A DNA stretch of 64,000 nucleotides. Origin: Psychrobacter cibarius (GTDB lineage: Bacteria > Pseudomonadota > Gammaproteobacteria > Pseudomonadales > Moraxellaceae). Within the stretch, counting starts at the first letter, position 1. The number at the start of each line of letters is the position of its first letter. The notes below the pieces were generated by a model. It was not told where the DNA came from, made no database searches, and saw only the letters and a list, made by a program, of their open reading frames with translations. The position numbers were made by a program, and so were the translations under genes. Positions 25,922-44,996 of the stretch are shown piece after piece. The DNA lies in the NCBI GenBank assembly GCA_030686115.1, contig CP131612.1:3286001-3350000 (forward strand), in the 5' to 3' direction.

Positions 25922-25998
25922 TGGTGGGTCTAAGTGGACTTGAACCACTGACCCCCGCGTTATCAACACGGTGCTCTAACCAGCTGAGCTACAGACCC
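25922..25998 (-). tRNA. tRNA-Ile (GAT), operon 2
   Basis: Sequence as in operon 1, CCA encoded. Confidence 0.97.
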
Positions 25999-26073
25999 AA
26001 TTACGCTTGTTAAAACGTAAGCTTAAACTAAAGAACAACTTGTTGTGAATTCTTGCTGACCGAATGCCATCTA

Positions 26074-27612
<1,539 letters not shown>

Positions 27613-28050
27613 AATCTTGCTATGAAGCTCTTTAAAGAAGCTTCTAAACTTGGCTCATCTAATCTGGCAAAATCGCTAAAAATTATGTTCGTAATGAATT
27701 AACTTTGAGTTTTTCTGCTGTCTTAAATGATAATTTTTATAGTTAGAATGAACTCCGAAAAGGAGTTAAAACCAACTTTATTTTTTAGCATTCTGAATCA
27801 GCAAAAATCCACACAAGTTGTTCTTTAGTTATGCTTTTAAATAGTGTCACGCTACTGTCGTCCAGTAGATGATTATATAGGGTATTTCTCTTTGCTATTC
27901 AGTCTAAGTTAATAACTTATCCTATCTAGCGAGCCGACTATCATATCATGATGATTTGGTTTGTCAAGCTTTTTTATGTTTTGTCTTAGCTTGGTAATCT
28001 AAGTAATAAGTTGGTTAACTTACTGCTTAGCTTCCTTTGCTGTGGGGCGT

Positions 28051-28078
28051 ATTATATAGATTCTGACGAGAGTGTCAA
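28051..28078 (-). promoter_or_regulatory. rrn operon 2 promoter
   Basis: TTGACA, spacer CTCTCGTCAGAATCTA (16), TATAAT, discriminator ACGCCCC. Confidence 0.88.
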
Positions 28079-28312
28079 CCGCTTTATCAGAGGTTTTTAG
28101 GTTTATTTGATAAGACTTTTAATTGTGTATGGTTTTCAATGGGTTAGAGGGGATATTTGTTTTCATGGATTTGGCACTGAATACTAGAAACCTATTAAAT
28201 AGGTAAAGATTCTAGAGAACGACATCAAAATACCCTCTATTTTCTAACTTCTCGAATCAATTGGGAAACTAATATAGTTTTACCAACACTAACTAAATCT
28301 CAACCCGCACGC

Positions 28313-28355
28313 AAAGAAAACCCCCTTCTGCATAAGCAGAAGGGGGTTTATCTTT
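28313..28355 (-). terminator. rrn operon 3 terminator (type II)
   Basis: AAACCCCCTTCTGC / GCAGAAGGGGGTTT with an ATAA loop, 14 bp perfect. The outer AAAGAA/TATCTTT arms pair less well than in operon 2. Confidence 0.92.
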
Positions 28356-28365
28356 AGAATAGAGA

Positions 28366-28479
28366 GCTGACGATGACCTACTCTCACATGGGCGAACCCA
28401 CACTACCATTGGCGCAATGATGTTTCACTTCTGAGTTCGGGAAGGGATCAGGTGGTGCCATCATGCTATTGTCGTCAGC
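28366..28479 (-). rRNA. rrf: 5S ribosomal RNA, operon 3
   Basis: As operon 1; followed by a type A spacer (contains TTATTATTGACTTCAAATG). Confidence 0.95.
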
Positions 28480-28664
28480 AAAGGGGGTTAGATATGAGTC
28501 TGATGTTGTTATTATTGACTTCAAATGTTACTTTTTAGTCGACCAACAGTAACCTAACTGAATCAAGGTTAAAGGTGATATCGAAATATTCTCTCGTTTC
28601 TATAAGCTTTCGCTTATACAAGATAGATTAATTAGAGCTTTCATACAAACCACTTGGGTGTTGT

Positions 28665-31527
<2,863 letters not shown>

Positions 31528-31873
31528 ATACAACCCCAAGTAGTCTAACTTATAAATAAGTGTTGACTTCAAAGTGTCATAAGATCTAATTATGATAACG
31601 ATATCACCTATGTTTATACGCTTGATTCAGTTCTCTTTACTTTTTTTAGTAATCAACCCCTGGGATAACAACTGATGTCGTTAAGAGGTTGATTACTAAG
31701 GTTAAGAAGTGCGCGTGAACACGCTCTTCCTAACCCAGACTCATATCTATGTTTTTAAATAGTCTCTATGCTCTCGTCGAGTCACAGATTCTGTATAAAA
31801 CAGAAAGAAGTAATCAGTTAAAATCACTTGTTTCTATTTATACTATTAGCACTTAAAGCTTATTCGTCTATAG

Positions 31874-31949
31874 TGGTGGAGCCAAACGGAGTCGAACCGT
31901 TGACCTCCTGCGTGCAAGGCAGGCGCTCTACCAACTGAGCTATGGCCCC
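31874..31949 (-). tRNA. tRNA-Ala (TGC), operon 3
   Basis: Sequence as in operon 1, CCA encoded. Confidence 0.97.
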
Positions 31950-31958
31950 ATTATAAAA

Positions 31959-32035
31959 TGGTGGGTCTAAGTGGACTTGAACCACTGACCCCCGCGTTAT
32001 CAACACGGTGCTCTAACCAGCTGAGCTACAGACCC
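31959..32035 (-). tRNA. tRNA-Ile (GAT), operon 3
   Basis: Sequence as in operon 1, CCA encoded. Confidence 0.97.
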
Positions 32036-32110
32036 AATTACGCTTGTTAAAACGTAAGCTTAAACTAAAGAACAACTTGTTGTGAATTCTTGCTGACCGA
32101 ATGCCATCTA

Positions 32111-33649
<1,539 letters not shown>

Positions 33650-34088
33650 AATCTTGCTATGAAGCTCTTTAAAGAAGCTTCTAAACTTGGCTCATCTAAT
33701 CTGGCAAAATCGCTAAAAATTATGTTCGTAATGAATTAACTTTGAGTTTTTCTGCTGTCTTAAATGATAATTTTTATAGTTAGAATGAACTCCGAAAAGG
33801 AGTTAAAACCAACTTTATTTTTTAGCATTCTGAATCAGCAAAAATCCACACAAGTTGTTCTTTAGTTATGCTTTTAAATAGTGCTCAATCACTGTCGTCC
33901 AGTAACTGATATATAGGGTAATTCTATTGCTATTTAGCCTTAATCCCTTACGGGTCAAGCTATCTAGCGAGCCGACTATCTTATCATAATGATTTGATTT
34001 GTCAAGCTTTTTTATGTTTTGTCTTAGCTTGGTAATCTAAGTAATAAGTTGGTTAACTTACTGCTTAGCTTCCTTTGCTGTGGGGCGT

Positions 34089-34116
34089 ATTATATAGATT
34101 CTGACGAGAGTGTCAA
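34089..34116 (-). promoter_or_regulatory. rrn operon 3 promoter
   Basis: TTGACA and TATAAT with the same 16-base spacer and discriminator as operon 2. Confidence 0.88.
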
Positions 34117-34470
34117 CCGCTTTATCAGAGGTTTTTAGGTTTATTTGATAAGACTTTTAATAATGTATAGTTTTCAATGGGTTAGAGAAAAATAGGGATT
34201 CGATGTATTTGGGTTTAAACGCTGGAAATACCTGTAGATGTTGTATTAAGCTGACGTTAGATGGGTTAATTGCTTATTTGAAGCTAAATATTATTCTTAA
34301 TATTCTAAAATAAGGCTTATTTAATTCACTGACAGGGTAATGATTGTTAAAAAATAGGTCCAAATCAGTCTCTAATCTCTAAGTCATCTATCAGGAAACT
34401 CGAATTCTAGCTGATTTTTTAAACCCGCATTGGCATTTTTTATCTTGGCACTTTTTTGTAGGCAAAGAAA
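34117..34470. other. spacer between rrn operon 3 promoter and operon 4 terminator
   Basis: No gene. Diverged homologue of 21960-22272; the last 60 bases before the terminator are unrelated to that copy. Confidence 0.6.
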
Positions 34471-34500
34471 ATCCCCCGCCTAGATAACTAGTCGGGGGAT
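34471..34500 (-). terminator. rrn operon 4 terminator (type I)
   Basis: Same hairpin as operon 1 (ATCCCCCG ... CGGGGGAT), with TTTTCTTTG after it on the minus strand. Confidence 0.92.
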
Positions 34501-34515
34501 AATCAGGAATAGAGA

Positions 34516-34629
34516 GCTGACGATGACCTACTCTCACATGGGCGAACCCACACTACCATTGGCGCAATGATGTTTCACTTCTGAGTTCGGGAAGGGATCA
34601 GGTGGTGCCATCATGCTATTGTCGTCAGC
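34516..34629 (-). rRNA. rrf: 5S ribosomal RNA, operon 4
   Basis: As operon 1; the spacer to 23S is type B. Confidence 0.95.
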
Positions 34630-34816
34630 AAAGGGGGTTAGATATGAGTCTGTTATTTTTATTGTTTGACGTCAAGTATTAGCTTGTTGTCGATCAACTT
34701 GTAACCTAACTGAATCAAGGTTAAAGGTGATATCGAAATATTCTCTCGTTTCTATAAGCTTTCGCTTATACAAGATAGATTAATTAGAGCTTTCATACAA
34801 ACCACTTGGGTGTTGT

Positions 34817-37679
<2,863 letters not shown>

Positions 37680-38025
37680 ATACAACCCCAAGTAGTCTAA
37701 CTTATAAATAAGTGTTGACTTCAAAGTGTCATAAGATCTAATTATGATAACGATATCACCTATGTTTATACGCTTGATTCAGTTCTCTTTACTTTTTTTA
37801 GTAATCAACCCCTGGGATAACAACTGATGTCGTTAAGAGGTTGATTACTAAGGTTAAGAAGTGCGCGTGAACACGCTCTTCCTAACCCAGACTCATATCT
37901 ATGTTTTTAAATAGTCTCTATGCTCTCGTCGAGTCACAGATTCTGTATAAAACAGAAAGAAGTAATCAGTTAAAATCACTTGTTTCTATTTATACTATTA
38001 GCACTTAAAGCTTATTCGTCTATAG

Positions 38026-38101
38026 TGGTGGAGCCAAACGGAGTCGAACCGTTGACCTCCTGCGTGCAAGGCAGGCGCTCTACCAACTGAGCTATGGCCC
38101 C
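38026..38101 (-). tRNA. tRNA-Ala (TGC), operon 4
   Basis: Sequence as in operon 1, CCA encoded. Confidence 0.97.
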
Positions 38102-38110
38102 ATTATAAAA

Positions 38111-38187
38111 TGGTGGGTCTAAGTGGACTTGAACCACTGACCCCCGCGTTATCAACACGGTGCTCTAACCAGCTGAGCTACAGACCC
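38111..38187 (-). tRNA. tRNA-Ile (GAT), operon 4
   Basis: Sequence as in operon 1, CCA encoded. Confidence 0.97.
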
Positions 38188-38262
38188 AATTACGCTTGTT
38201 AAAACGTAAGCTTAAACTAAAGAACAACTTGTTGTGAATTCTTGCTGACCGAATGCCATCTA

Positions 38263-39801
<1,539 letters not shown>

Positions 39802-40240
39802 AATCTTGCTATGAAGCTCTTTAAAGAAGCTTCTAAACTTGGCTCATCTAATCTGGCAAAATCGCTAAAAATTATGTTCGTAATGAATTAACTTTGAGTT
39901 TTTCTGCTGTCTTAAATGATAATTTTTATAGTTAGAATGAACTCCGAAAAGGAGTTAAAACCAACTTTATTTTTTAGCATTCTGAATCAGCAAAAATCCA
40001 CACAAGTTGTTCTTTAGTTATGCTTTTAAATAGTGCTCAATCACTGTCGTCCAGTAACTGATATATAGGGTAATTCTATTGCTATTTAGCCTTAATCCCT
40101 TACGGGTCAAGCTATCTAGCGAGCCGACTATCTTATCATAATGATTTGATTTGTCAAGCTTTTTTATGTTTTGTCTTAGCTTGGTAATCTAAGTAATAAG
40201 TTGGTTAACTTACTGCTTAGCTTCCTTTGCTGTGGGGCGT

Positions 40241-40268
40241 ATTATATAGATTCTGACGAGAGTGTCAA
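40241..40268 (-). promoter_or_regulatory. rrn operon 4 promoter
   Basis: TTGACA and TATAAT with the operon 2/3 spacer. The homology to the other upstream regions ends about 75 bases beyond (near 40340), which marks the outer edge of the array. Confidence 0.88.
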
Positions 40269-40827
40269 CCGCTTTATCAGAGGTTTTTAGGTTTATTTGA
40301 TAAGACTTTTAATAATGTATAGTTTTCAATGGGTTAGAGGAAGTGTTTGTTTAATTCGCTTAAATAATAACTCAGCTTTAAACAGTATCTATCGATATTC
40401 ATTAATTGTTATCTATAGCGTTGCCATTAAGAACTTACTTTAAGCTAAAATTTTGAGGCTCTATACTGACTTTTTGGCATGTTTATCTGCTCATTGATAA
40501 CAGCCTTCGCTGTGTCCTTAGCTAACTCTGATTTACACTTCTTGATATTCGTATAGATAGCATCTATATATAGAAGCCGACCTAATCCCTTACTATCTAG
40601 TGTTGATACACAGTTTTTGCTATAATAGCTGACTTTATAATATTGCTTAATGGCATTTCTTATTAGCCTTGATTGTTCAACGGTTGATTGTTTGAAATTT
40701 TGCCTTTAAGTGATATCTATCTCTTATAACATATCATAGCAGTTGGATATAATTGACGCAGTCTTGCGGTTATATGATTGATGGTTGCAATCATCACTGC
40801 CAACGGACGCAAAAAGGTGAATAGATT
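40269..40827. other. region between the rrn array and thrS
   Basis: About 560 bases without a gene. TGCTATAAT at 40618-40626 is an extended -10 on the plus strand and the best thrS promoter candidate; no good -35 goes with it. That would give thrS a leader of about 195 nt, with a small hairpin ATGATTG/CAATCAT near 40775-40797. ThrRS in E. coli represses its own translation through leader hairpins, so control here is possible. I found no TTATCCACA-type DnaA box. Confidence 0.5.
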
Positions 40828-42762
40828 ATGGTAGCGATTACTTTACCCGATGGTAGCGTAAAAAACTTCAAAGGTAGCACCACCGTCATGGAAGTGGCAC
40901 AAAGCATTGGTGCAGGATTGGCTAAAGCAACGGTCGCCGGACGTGTAGATGGTCATCTAGTTGATGCGCACGACCCTATCACTCATGATGCTAAGGTTGA
41001 AATCGTGACACCAAAAGATGATGACGGTGTCGATATCATTCGCCATTCTTGTGCTCACCTATTAGGTCATGCTGTTAAGCAGTTATATCCTGATGTAAAA
41101 ATGGTGATTGGCCCCGTTATCGATGATGGTTTTTATTATGATATTTATAGCGAAACACCATTTACGCCTGAGCATATGGCAGCCATTGAAAAACGCATGA
41201 TGGAGCTCATCAAGCAAGATTATGACGTTATCAAAAAAATAACGCCACGCGATGAAGTCATTAAAATCTTTGAAGAACGTGGTGAAGACTATAAGCTTAA
41301 GCTGATTAATGATATGCCAGGCGAAGAAGCGTTTGGCTTATATCATCATCAAGAATATGTCGATATGTGCCGTGGTCCACACGTGCCGAACACCAGATTT
41401 TTAAAAGTATTCAAACTGACCAAAATGTCTGGTGCATATTGGCGCGGTGATGCCAAGAACGAGCAACTGCAACGTATCTATGGTACAGCATGGGCGGATA
41501 AAAAAGATTTAAAAGCCTATATTCAGCGTATCGAAGAAGCTGAAAAACGTGACCATCGTAAAATTGGTAAAGCGTTAAATCTGTTCCATATGCAAGAGCA
41601 AGCGCCAGGTATGGTGTTTTGGCATGCCAATGGTTGGACTATTTACCAAGTACTTGAGCAATATATGCGTAAAGTACAGCACGATAACGGCTATGAAGAA
41701 ATTAAAACACCGCAAATCGTCGATCGTAGTTTGTGGGAGCGTTCGGGACATTGGGGCAACTATGCTACCAATATGTTTACGACTGCCAGCGAAAATCGTG
41801 ATTATGCGGTAAAACCTATGAACTGCCCGTGCCACGTGCAAGTCTTTAACCAAGGCTTAAAATCTTACCGTGACCTGCCATTACGTATGGCAGAGTTTGG
41901 CTCATGCCATCGAAACGAGCCATCAGGTTCACTACATGGTTTGATGCGTGTACGCGGTTTTACCCAAGATGATGCACATATCTTCTGTACACAGTCGCAA
42001 ATCCAGCAAGAAGTCGCTGACTTTATTAAGCTAACTCTTGCCGTTTATGAAGACTTTGGTTTTGACAATATCATTATGAAACTCTCGACTCGCCCTGAAA
42101 AACGGGTTGGTAGTGATGAGTCTTGGGATTTTGCCGAAAAAGCTTTGGCCGATGCATTAGATAGCTCAGGTCTTGATTGGGCTTATCTGCCAGGTGAAGG
42201 CGCATTTTATGGTCCGAAGATTGAATTTAGTTTGAAAGATTCTTTAGGTCGCGTCTGGCAGTGCGGTACGATTCAGGTTGACCCAAACATGCCTGAGCGC
42301 CTTGATGCCGAATTCGTCAATGAGCAAAACGAGCGCGAAGTACCTATTATGTTGCACCGTGCCATCTTAGGTTCATTCGAACGCTTCATCGGTATATTGA
42401 TTGAAAACTATGCCGGTTGGATGCCCGTTTGGTTAGCACCGCAGCAAGTGGTGGTGATGAATATCACTGATAAACAGGCAGATGCTTGTGAAAATGTGGT
42501 CAGCGAACTCAAAAAGTCAGGTTTGCGAGCTATTAGTGACTTGCGTAACGAAAAGATTGGATTTAAGATACGAGAGAAAACATTAGAACGCGTTCCCTAT
42601 ATGCTAGTATTAGGGGATAAAGAAGTCGAATCGGGCAGTGTCAATGTCCGTACTCGTGAAGGTGAAAACCTTGGCGTGATGAGTGTTCCAGAATTTATTA
42701 AATTAGTACAGACCGCTGTCAGCGACAAAGGCCGACAGACCCCAAAAACAGATGAGGAGTAA
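40828..42762 (+). CDS. thrS: threonine--tRNA ligase
   Basis: Charges tRNA-Thr. 644 residues: TGS domain (1-62), editing domain with [10 protein letters not shown] (the HxxxH zinc-type motif, about 73), class II catalytic core with the zinc Cys in NCPCHVQVF, motif 2 around [16 protein letters not shown], and an anticodon-binding domain from about 535. AAGGTG precedes the ATG. Its last codons (GATGAGGAG) double as the ribosome site of infC, so the two genes are translated from one message. Confidence 0.97.
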   Translation: MVAITLPDGSVKNFKGSTTVMEVAQSIGAGLAKATVAGRVDGHLVDAHDPITHDAKVEIVTPKDDDGVDIIRHSCAHLLGHAVKQLYPDVKMVIGPVIDDGFYYDIYSETPFTPEHMAAIEKRMMELIKQDYDVIKKITPRDEVIKIFEERGEDYKLKLINDMPGEEAFGLYHHQEYVDMCRGPHVPNTRFLKVFKLTKMSGAYWRGDAKNEQLQRIYGTAWADKKDLKAYIQRIEEAEKRDHRKIGKALNLFHMQEQAPGMVFWHANGWTIYQVLEQYMRKVQHDNGYEEIKTPQIVDRSLWERSGHWGNYATNMFTTASENRDYAVKPMNCPCHVQVFNQGLKSYRDLPLRMAEFGSCHRNEPSGSLHGLMRVRGFTQDDAHIFCTQSQIQQEVADFIKLTLAVYEDFGFDNIIMKLSTRPEKRVGSDESWDFAEKALADALDSSGLDWAYLPGEGAFYGPKIEFSLKDSLGRVWQCGTIQVDPNMPERLDAEFVNEQNEREVPIMLHRAILGSFERFIGILIENYAGWMPVWLAPQQVVVMNITDKQADACENVVSELKKSGLRAISDLRNEKIGFKIREKTLERVPYMLVLGDKEVESGSVNVRTREGENLGVMSVPEFIKLVQTAVSDKGRQTPKTDEE

Positions 42763-42767
42763 TACCT

Positions 42768-43289
42768 ATTAAACAGTCAAACCGTTTGAACATCAACGAA
42801 GATATCACAGCCAAAGAAGTCCGTCTCGTTAAAGAAGACGGCGAACAGATGGGCGTGGTCGATATCGAAACCGCGATGAAAGCGGCACGTGAAGACAGTC
42901 TAGATTTGGTCGAATTGGTTCCTGAAGCCAAACCGCCAGTATGCAAAATCATGGATTATAAGCATTTCCTCTATGATCAAAAGCAAAAGGCGAAAGAAGC
43001 TAAAAAGAACCAAAAGCAAACTCAGCTAAAAGAGATGAAGCTGCGTCCTAGTACTGAAGAAGCTGATTATCAGGTTAAACTGAAAAAAATCGTCAGCTTT
43101 TTGGAAGACCAAGACAAAGTTAAAATCAGTATTCGCTTTCGTGGCCGTGAAATGGCGCACCAAGAAATTGGTCGCAAGCAGCTAGATCGTATTATCGAAG
43201 ATACTGCTGAGATTGCTAACGTTGAGCAATATCCTAAGATGGAAGGTCGTCAGATGGGTATGCTGCTTGGGCCAACTAAGAAAAAGTAA
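42768..43289 (+). CDS. infC: translation initiation factor IF-3, AUU start
   Basis: Binds the 30S subunit, checks the start codon and keeps subunits apart. Reading from ATT at 42768 gives (M)[19 protein letters not shown], which matches the IF-3 N-terminus; a TTG start at 42786 would cut it short. GAGGAG ends 8 bases before the ATT. 173 residues. [15 protein letters not shown] and [17 protein letters not shown] are family hallmarks in the N- and C-domains. The rare AUU start is the known basis of IF-3 self-repression in E. coli. A terminator follows directly, so rpmI and rplT are not downstream. Confidence 0.95.
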   Translation: MKQSNRLNINEDITAKEVRLVKEDGEQMGVVDIETAMKAAREDSLDLVELVPEAKPPVCKIMDYKHFLYDQKQKAKEAKKNQKQTQLKEMKLRPSTEEADYQVKLKKIVSFLEDQDKVKISIRFRGREMAHQEIGRKQLDRIIEDTAEIANVEQYPKMEGRQMGMLLGPTKKK

Positions 43290-43335
43290 TCTGTTTATTA
43301 GATGGCTGTTAGTCAATATAGATATGTATAACCTT

Positions 43336-43370
43336 AACCATCAATATACTGCGGGATATTGATGGTTTTT
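43336..43370 (+). terminator. rho-independent terminator after infC
   Basis: AACCATCAATAT pairs perfectly with ATATTGATGGTT (12 bp) and runs into TTTT; loop ACTGCGGG region. Confidence 0.9.
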
Positions 43371-43610
43371 TATTATGTGCATAGATACATATCTCTTTTA
43401 AATATGTTTAGTCAGATATAATTGGCTGACTCTATTTTACAAAACCTACCTTCTCAACCATTTGATTACGCGGTAATCTAAAGGTCTGTTTTATATTTGC
43501 TAATCAGCATTTATTAAAAATTTCTAGTAAGTGTATAAAAATAACGTATATCACGACCATCAGAGTCGTTGACAAAAACACTACTTTTATCCAATATTGA
43601 AGGAAATTTC

Positions 43611-44855
43611 ATGCAAGAATTGACCCCACCAGAAAACGCAACGACGCCAAGTATTTCCCTAACCGCGCCTGAACCTGTGAGAGAAATACAAAAAAGCGAA
43701 GCAGATCAAATGGTCAAATTGGATGACAGCCAAATCCCAGAGCTTGATGCCAAGGTCGATGCCTTTGTTGATCATGTGATTAATAATTCTGTACACAGCG
43801 CTGAATTTCAGCAAAATGTGCAATCGATTCATAATCTCGGTACCAAAGAGATTCGTGAATCAGCCCAAGTGTCTAATCGTATGCTCGATTTACCCGCCAA
43901 AAGTTTAAATGACAGCTTATTTGATAATTCTCCTATCGCCAAGTCATTGACTGAGTTGCGCGGCATCGTCGAAGATTTAGATCCCAGTAAAAAAGAGCTG
44001 ACCAGCTCACGTAAGCTATTCGGTCTCATCCCATTTGGCAATAAAGTACAGGATTACTTCCGTCAATATGAATCGGCACAATCACATATCAACGCCGTAG
44101 TAACCAGTCTATATAATGGTAAGGATGAGCTGCTCAAAGACAATGCGATGATTGAGCAAGAAAAAGTCAATATGTGGGAGCTGATGCAATCCATACGCCA
44201 ATACGTTTATGTCGGCAAAAAAATCGATGAGCAGTTAGAACAAAAGGTTTATGCGATAGAAGCGACCGATCCCGAAAAAGCACGCATTATTAAAGAAGAG
44301 ATGTTGTTTTATGTGCGTCAGAAAAACACCGACTTTTTAACCCAATTAGCCGTGAACGTGCAAGGCTATTTAGCGCTCGATACCATTCGCCGCAATAATT
44401 TAGAATTGATAAAAGGTGTTGATCGAGCCACCACAACCACCGTATCTGCACTACGTACAGCGGTCGTGGTTGCACAAGCGATGACCAATCAAAAACTGGT
44501 ACTTGATCAAATTACTGCTTTAAATAAAACCACCAGTAGCTTGATTGAATCGACCTCAGCGATGCTAAAACGTCAGTCAGGTGAAATCCATGAGCAAGCG
44601 ACCAGTAGCAGCATTGAGCTTGATAAATTGCAAAACGCTTTCAATAACGTCTATGATACGATGGATATGATTAGCAATTATAAAATTGAAGCGCTAGAGA
44701 ACATGAAACAGACGGTCAATACTTTGACTACTGAAGTCGATAAGGCTCAGAAATACTTGGATAAGTCTAACCAAACAACAGTATTAGAAGTGTCGAAAGA
44801 GATAGACAGTAAAAAGATAACCAATAGATCAAGTACAGTCGATATCGACATTTGA
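43611..44855 (+). CDS. TelA-family (toxic anion resistance) protein
   Basis: 414 residues from the ATG at 43611, which has AAGGA 6 bases upstream; the frame extends up to a TTG at 43569 without support. The protein is acidic, highly helical and without membrane segments. FGLIPFGNKVQDYFRQYESAQ, the ALRTAVVVAQAMTNQK stretch and the C-terminal coiled coil are typical of TelA. The family was named for plasmid tellurite resistance, but chromosomal members have broader, poorly known roles in envelope stress. It stands alone between infC and rnr. Confidence 0.88.
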   Translation: MQELTPPENATTPSISLTAPEPVREIQKSEADQMVKLDDSQIPELDAKVDAFVDHVINNSVHSAEFQQNVQSIHNLGTKEIRESAQVSNRMLDLPAKSLNDSLFDNSPIAKSLTELRGIVEDLDPSKKELTSSRKLFGLIPFGNKVQDYFRQYESAQSHINAVVTSLYNGKDELLKDNAMIEQEKVNMWELMQSIRQYVYVGKKIDEQLEQKVYAIEATDPEKARIIKEEMLFYVRQKNTDFLTQLAVNVQGYLALDTIRRNNLELIKGVDRATTTTVSALRTAVVVAQAMTNQKLVLDQITALNKTTSSLIESTSAMLKRQSGEIHEQATSSSIELDKLQNAFNNVYDTMDMISNYKIEALENMKQTVNTLTTEVDKAQKYLDKSNQTTVLEVSKEIDSKKITNRSSTVDIDI

Positions 44856-44996
44856 TTTGTTTTAATAGTTGTTGCCTATTAAAGGTGGCCACTTCCTGCT
44901 ACCAAATACACTTAAGACAATTGACGCAAGATATTGCAACGTCGTTCGTGTTAAGATAGCCATTATTAATAATTTTAAAAATAGATACGGTAATTT

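Noticed and set aside
40269-40827. Replication origin at the strand switch
   Set aside because: No TTATNCACA DnaA boxes, AT-rich 13-mers or neighbouring dnaA, dnaN or parA genes.
42786-43289. TTG at 42786 as the infC start
   Set aside because: It lacks a ribosome site and drops residues that match the IF-3 N-terminus; the ATT at 42768 fits better.
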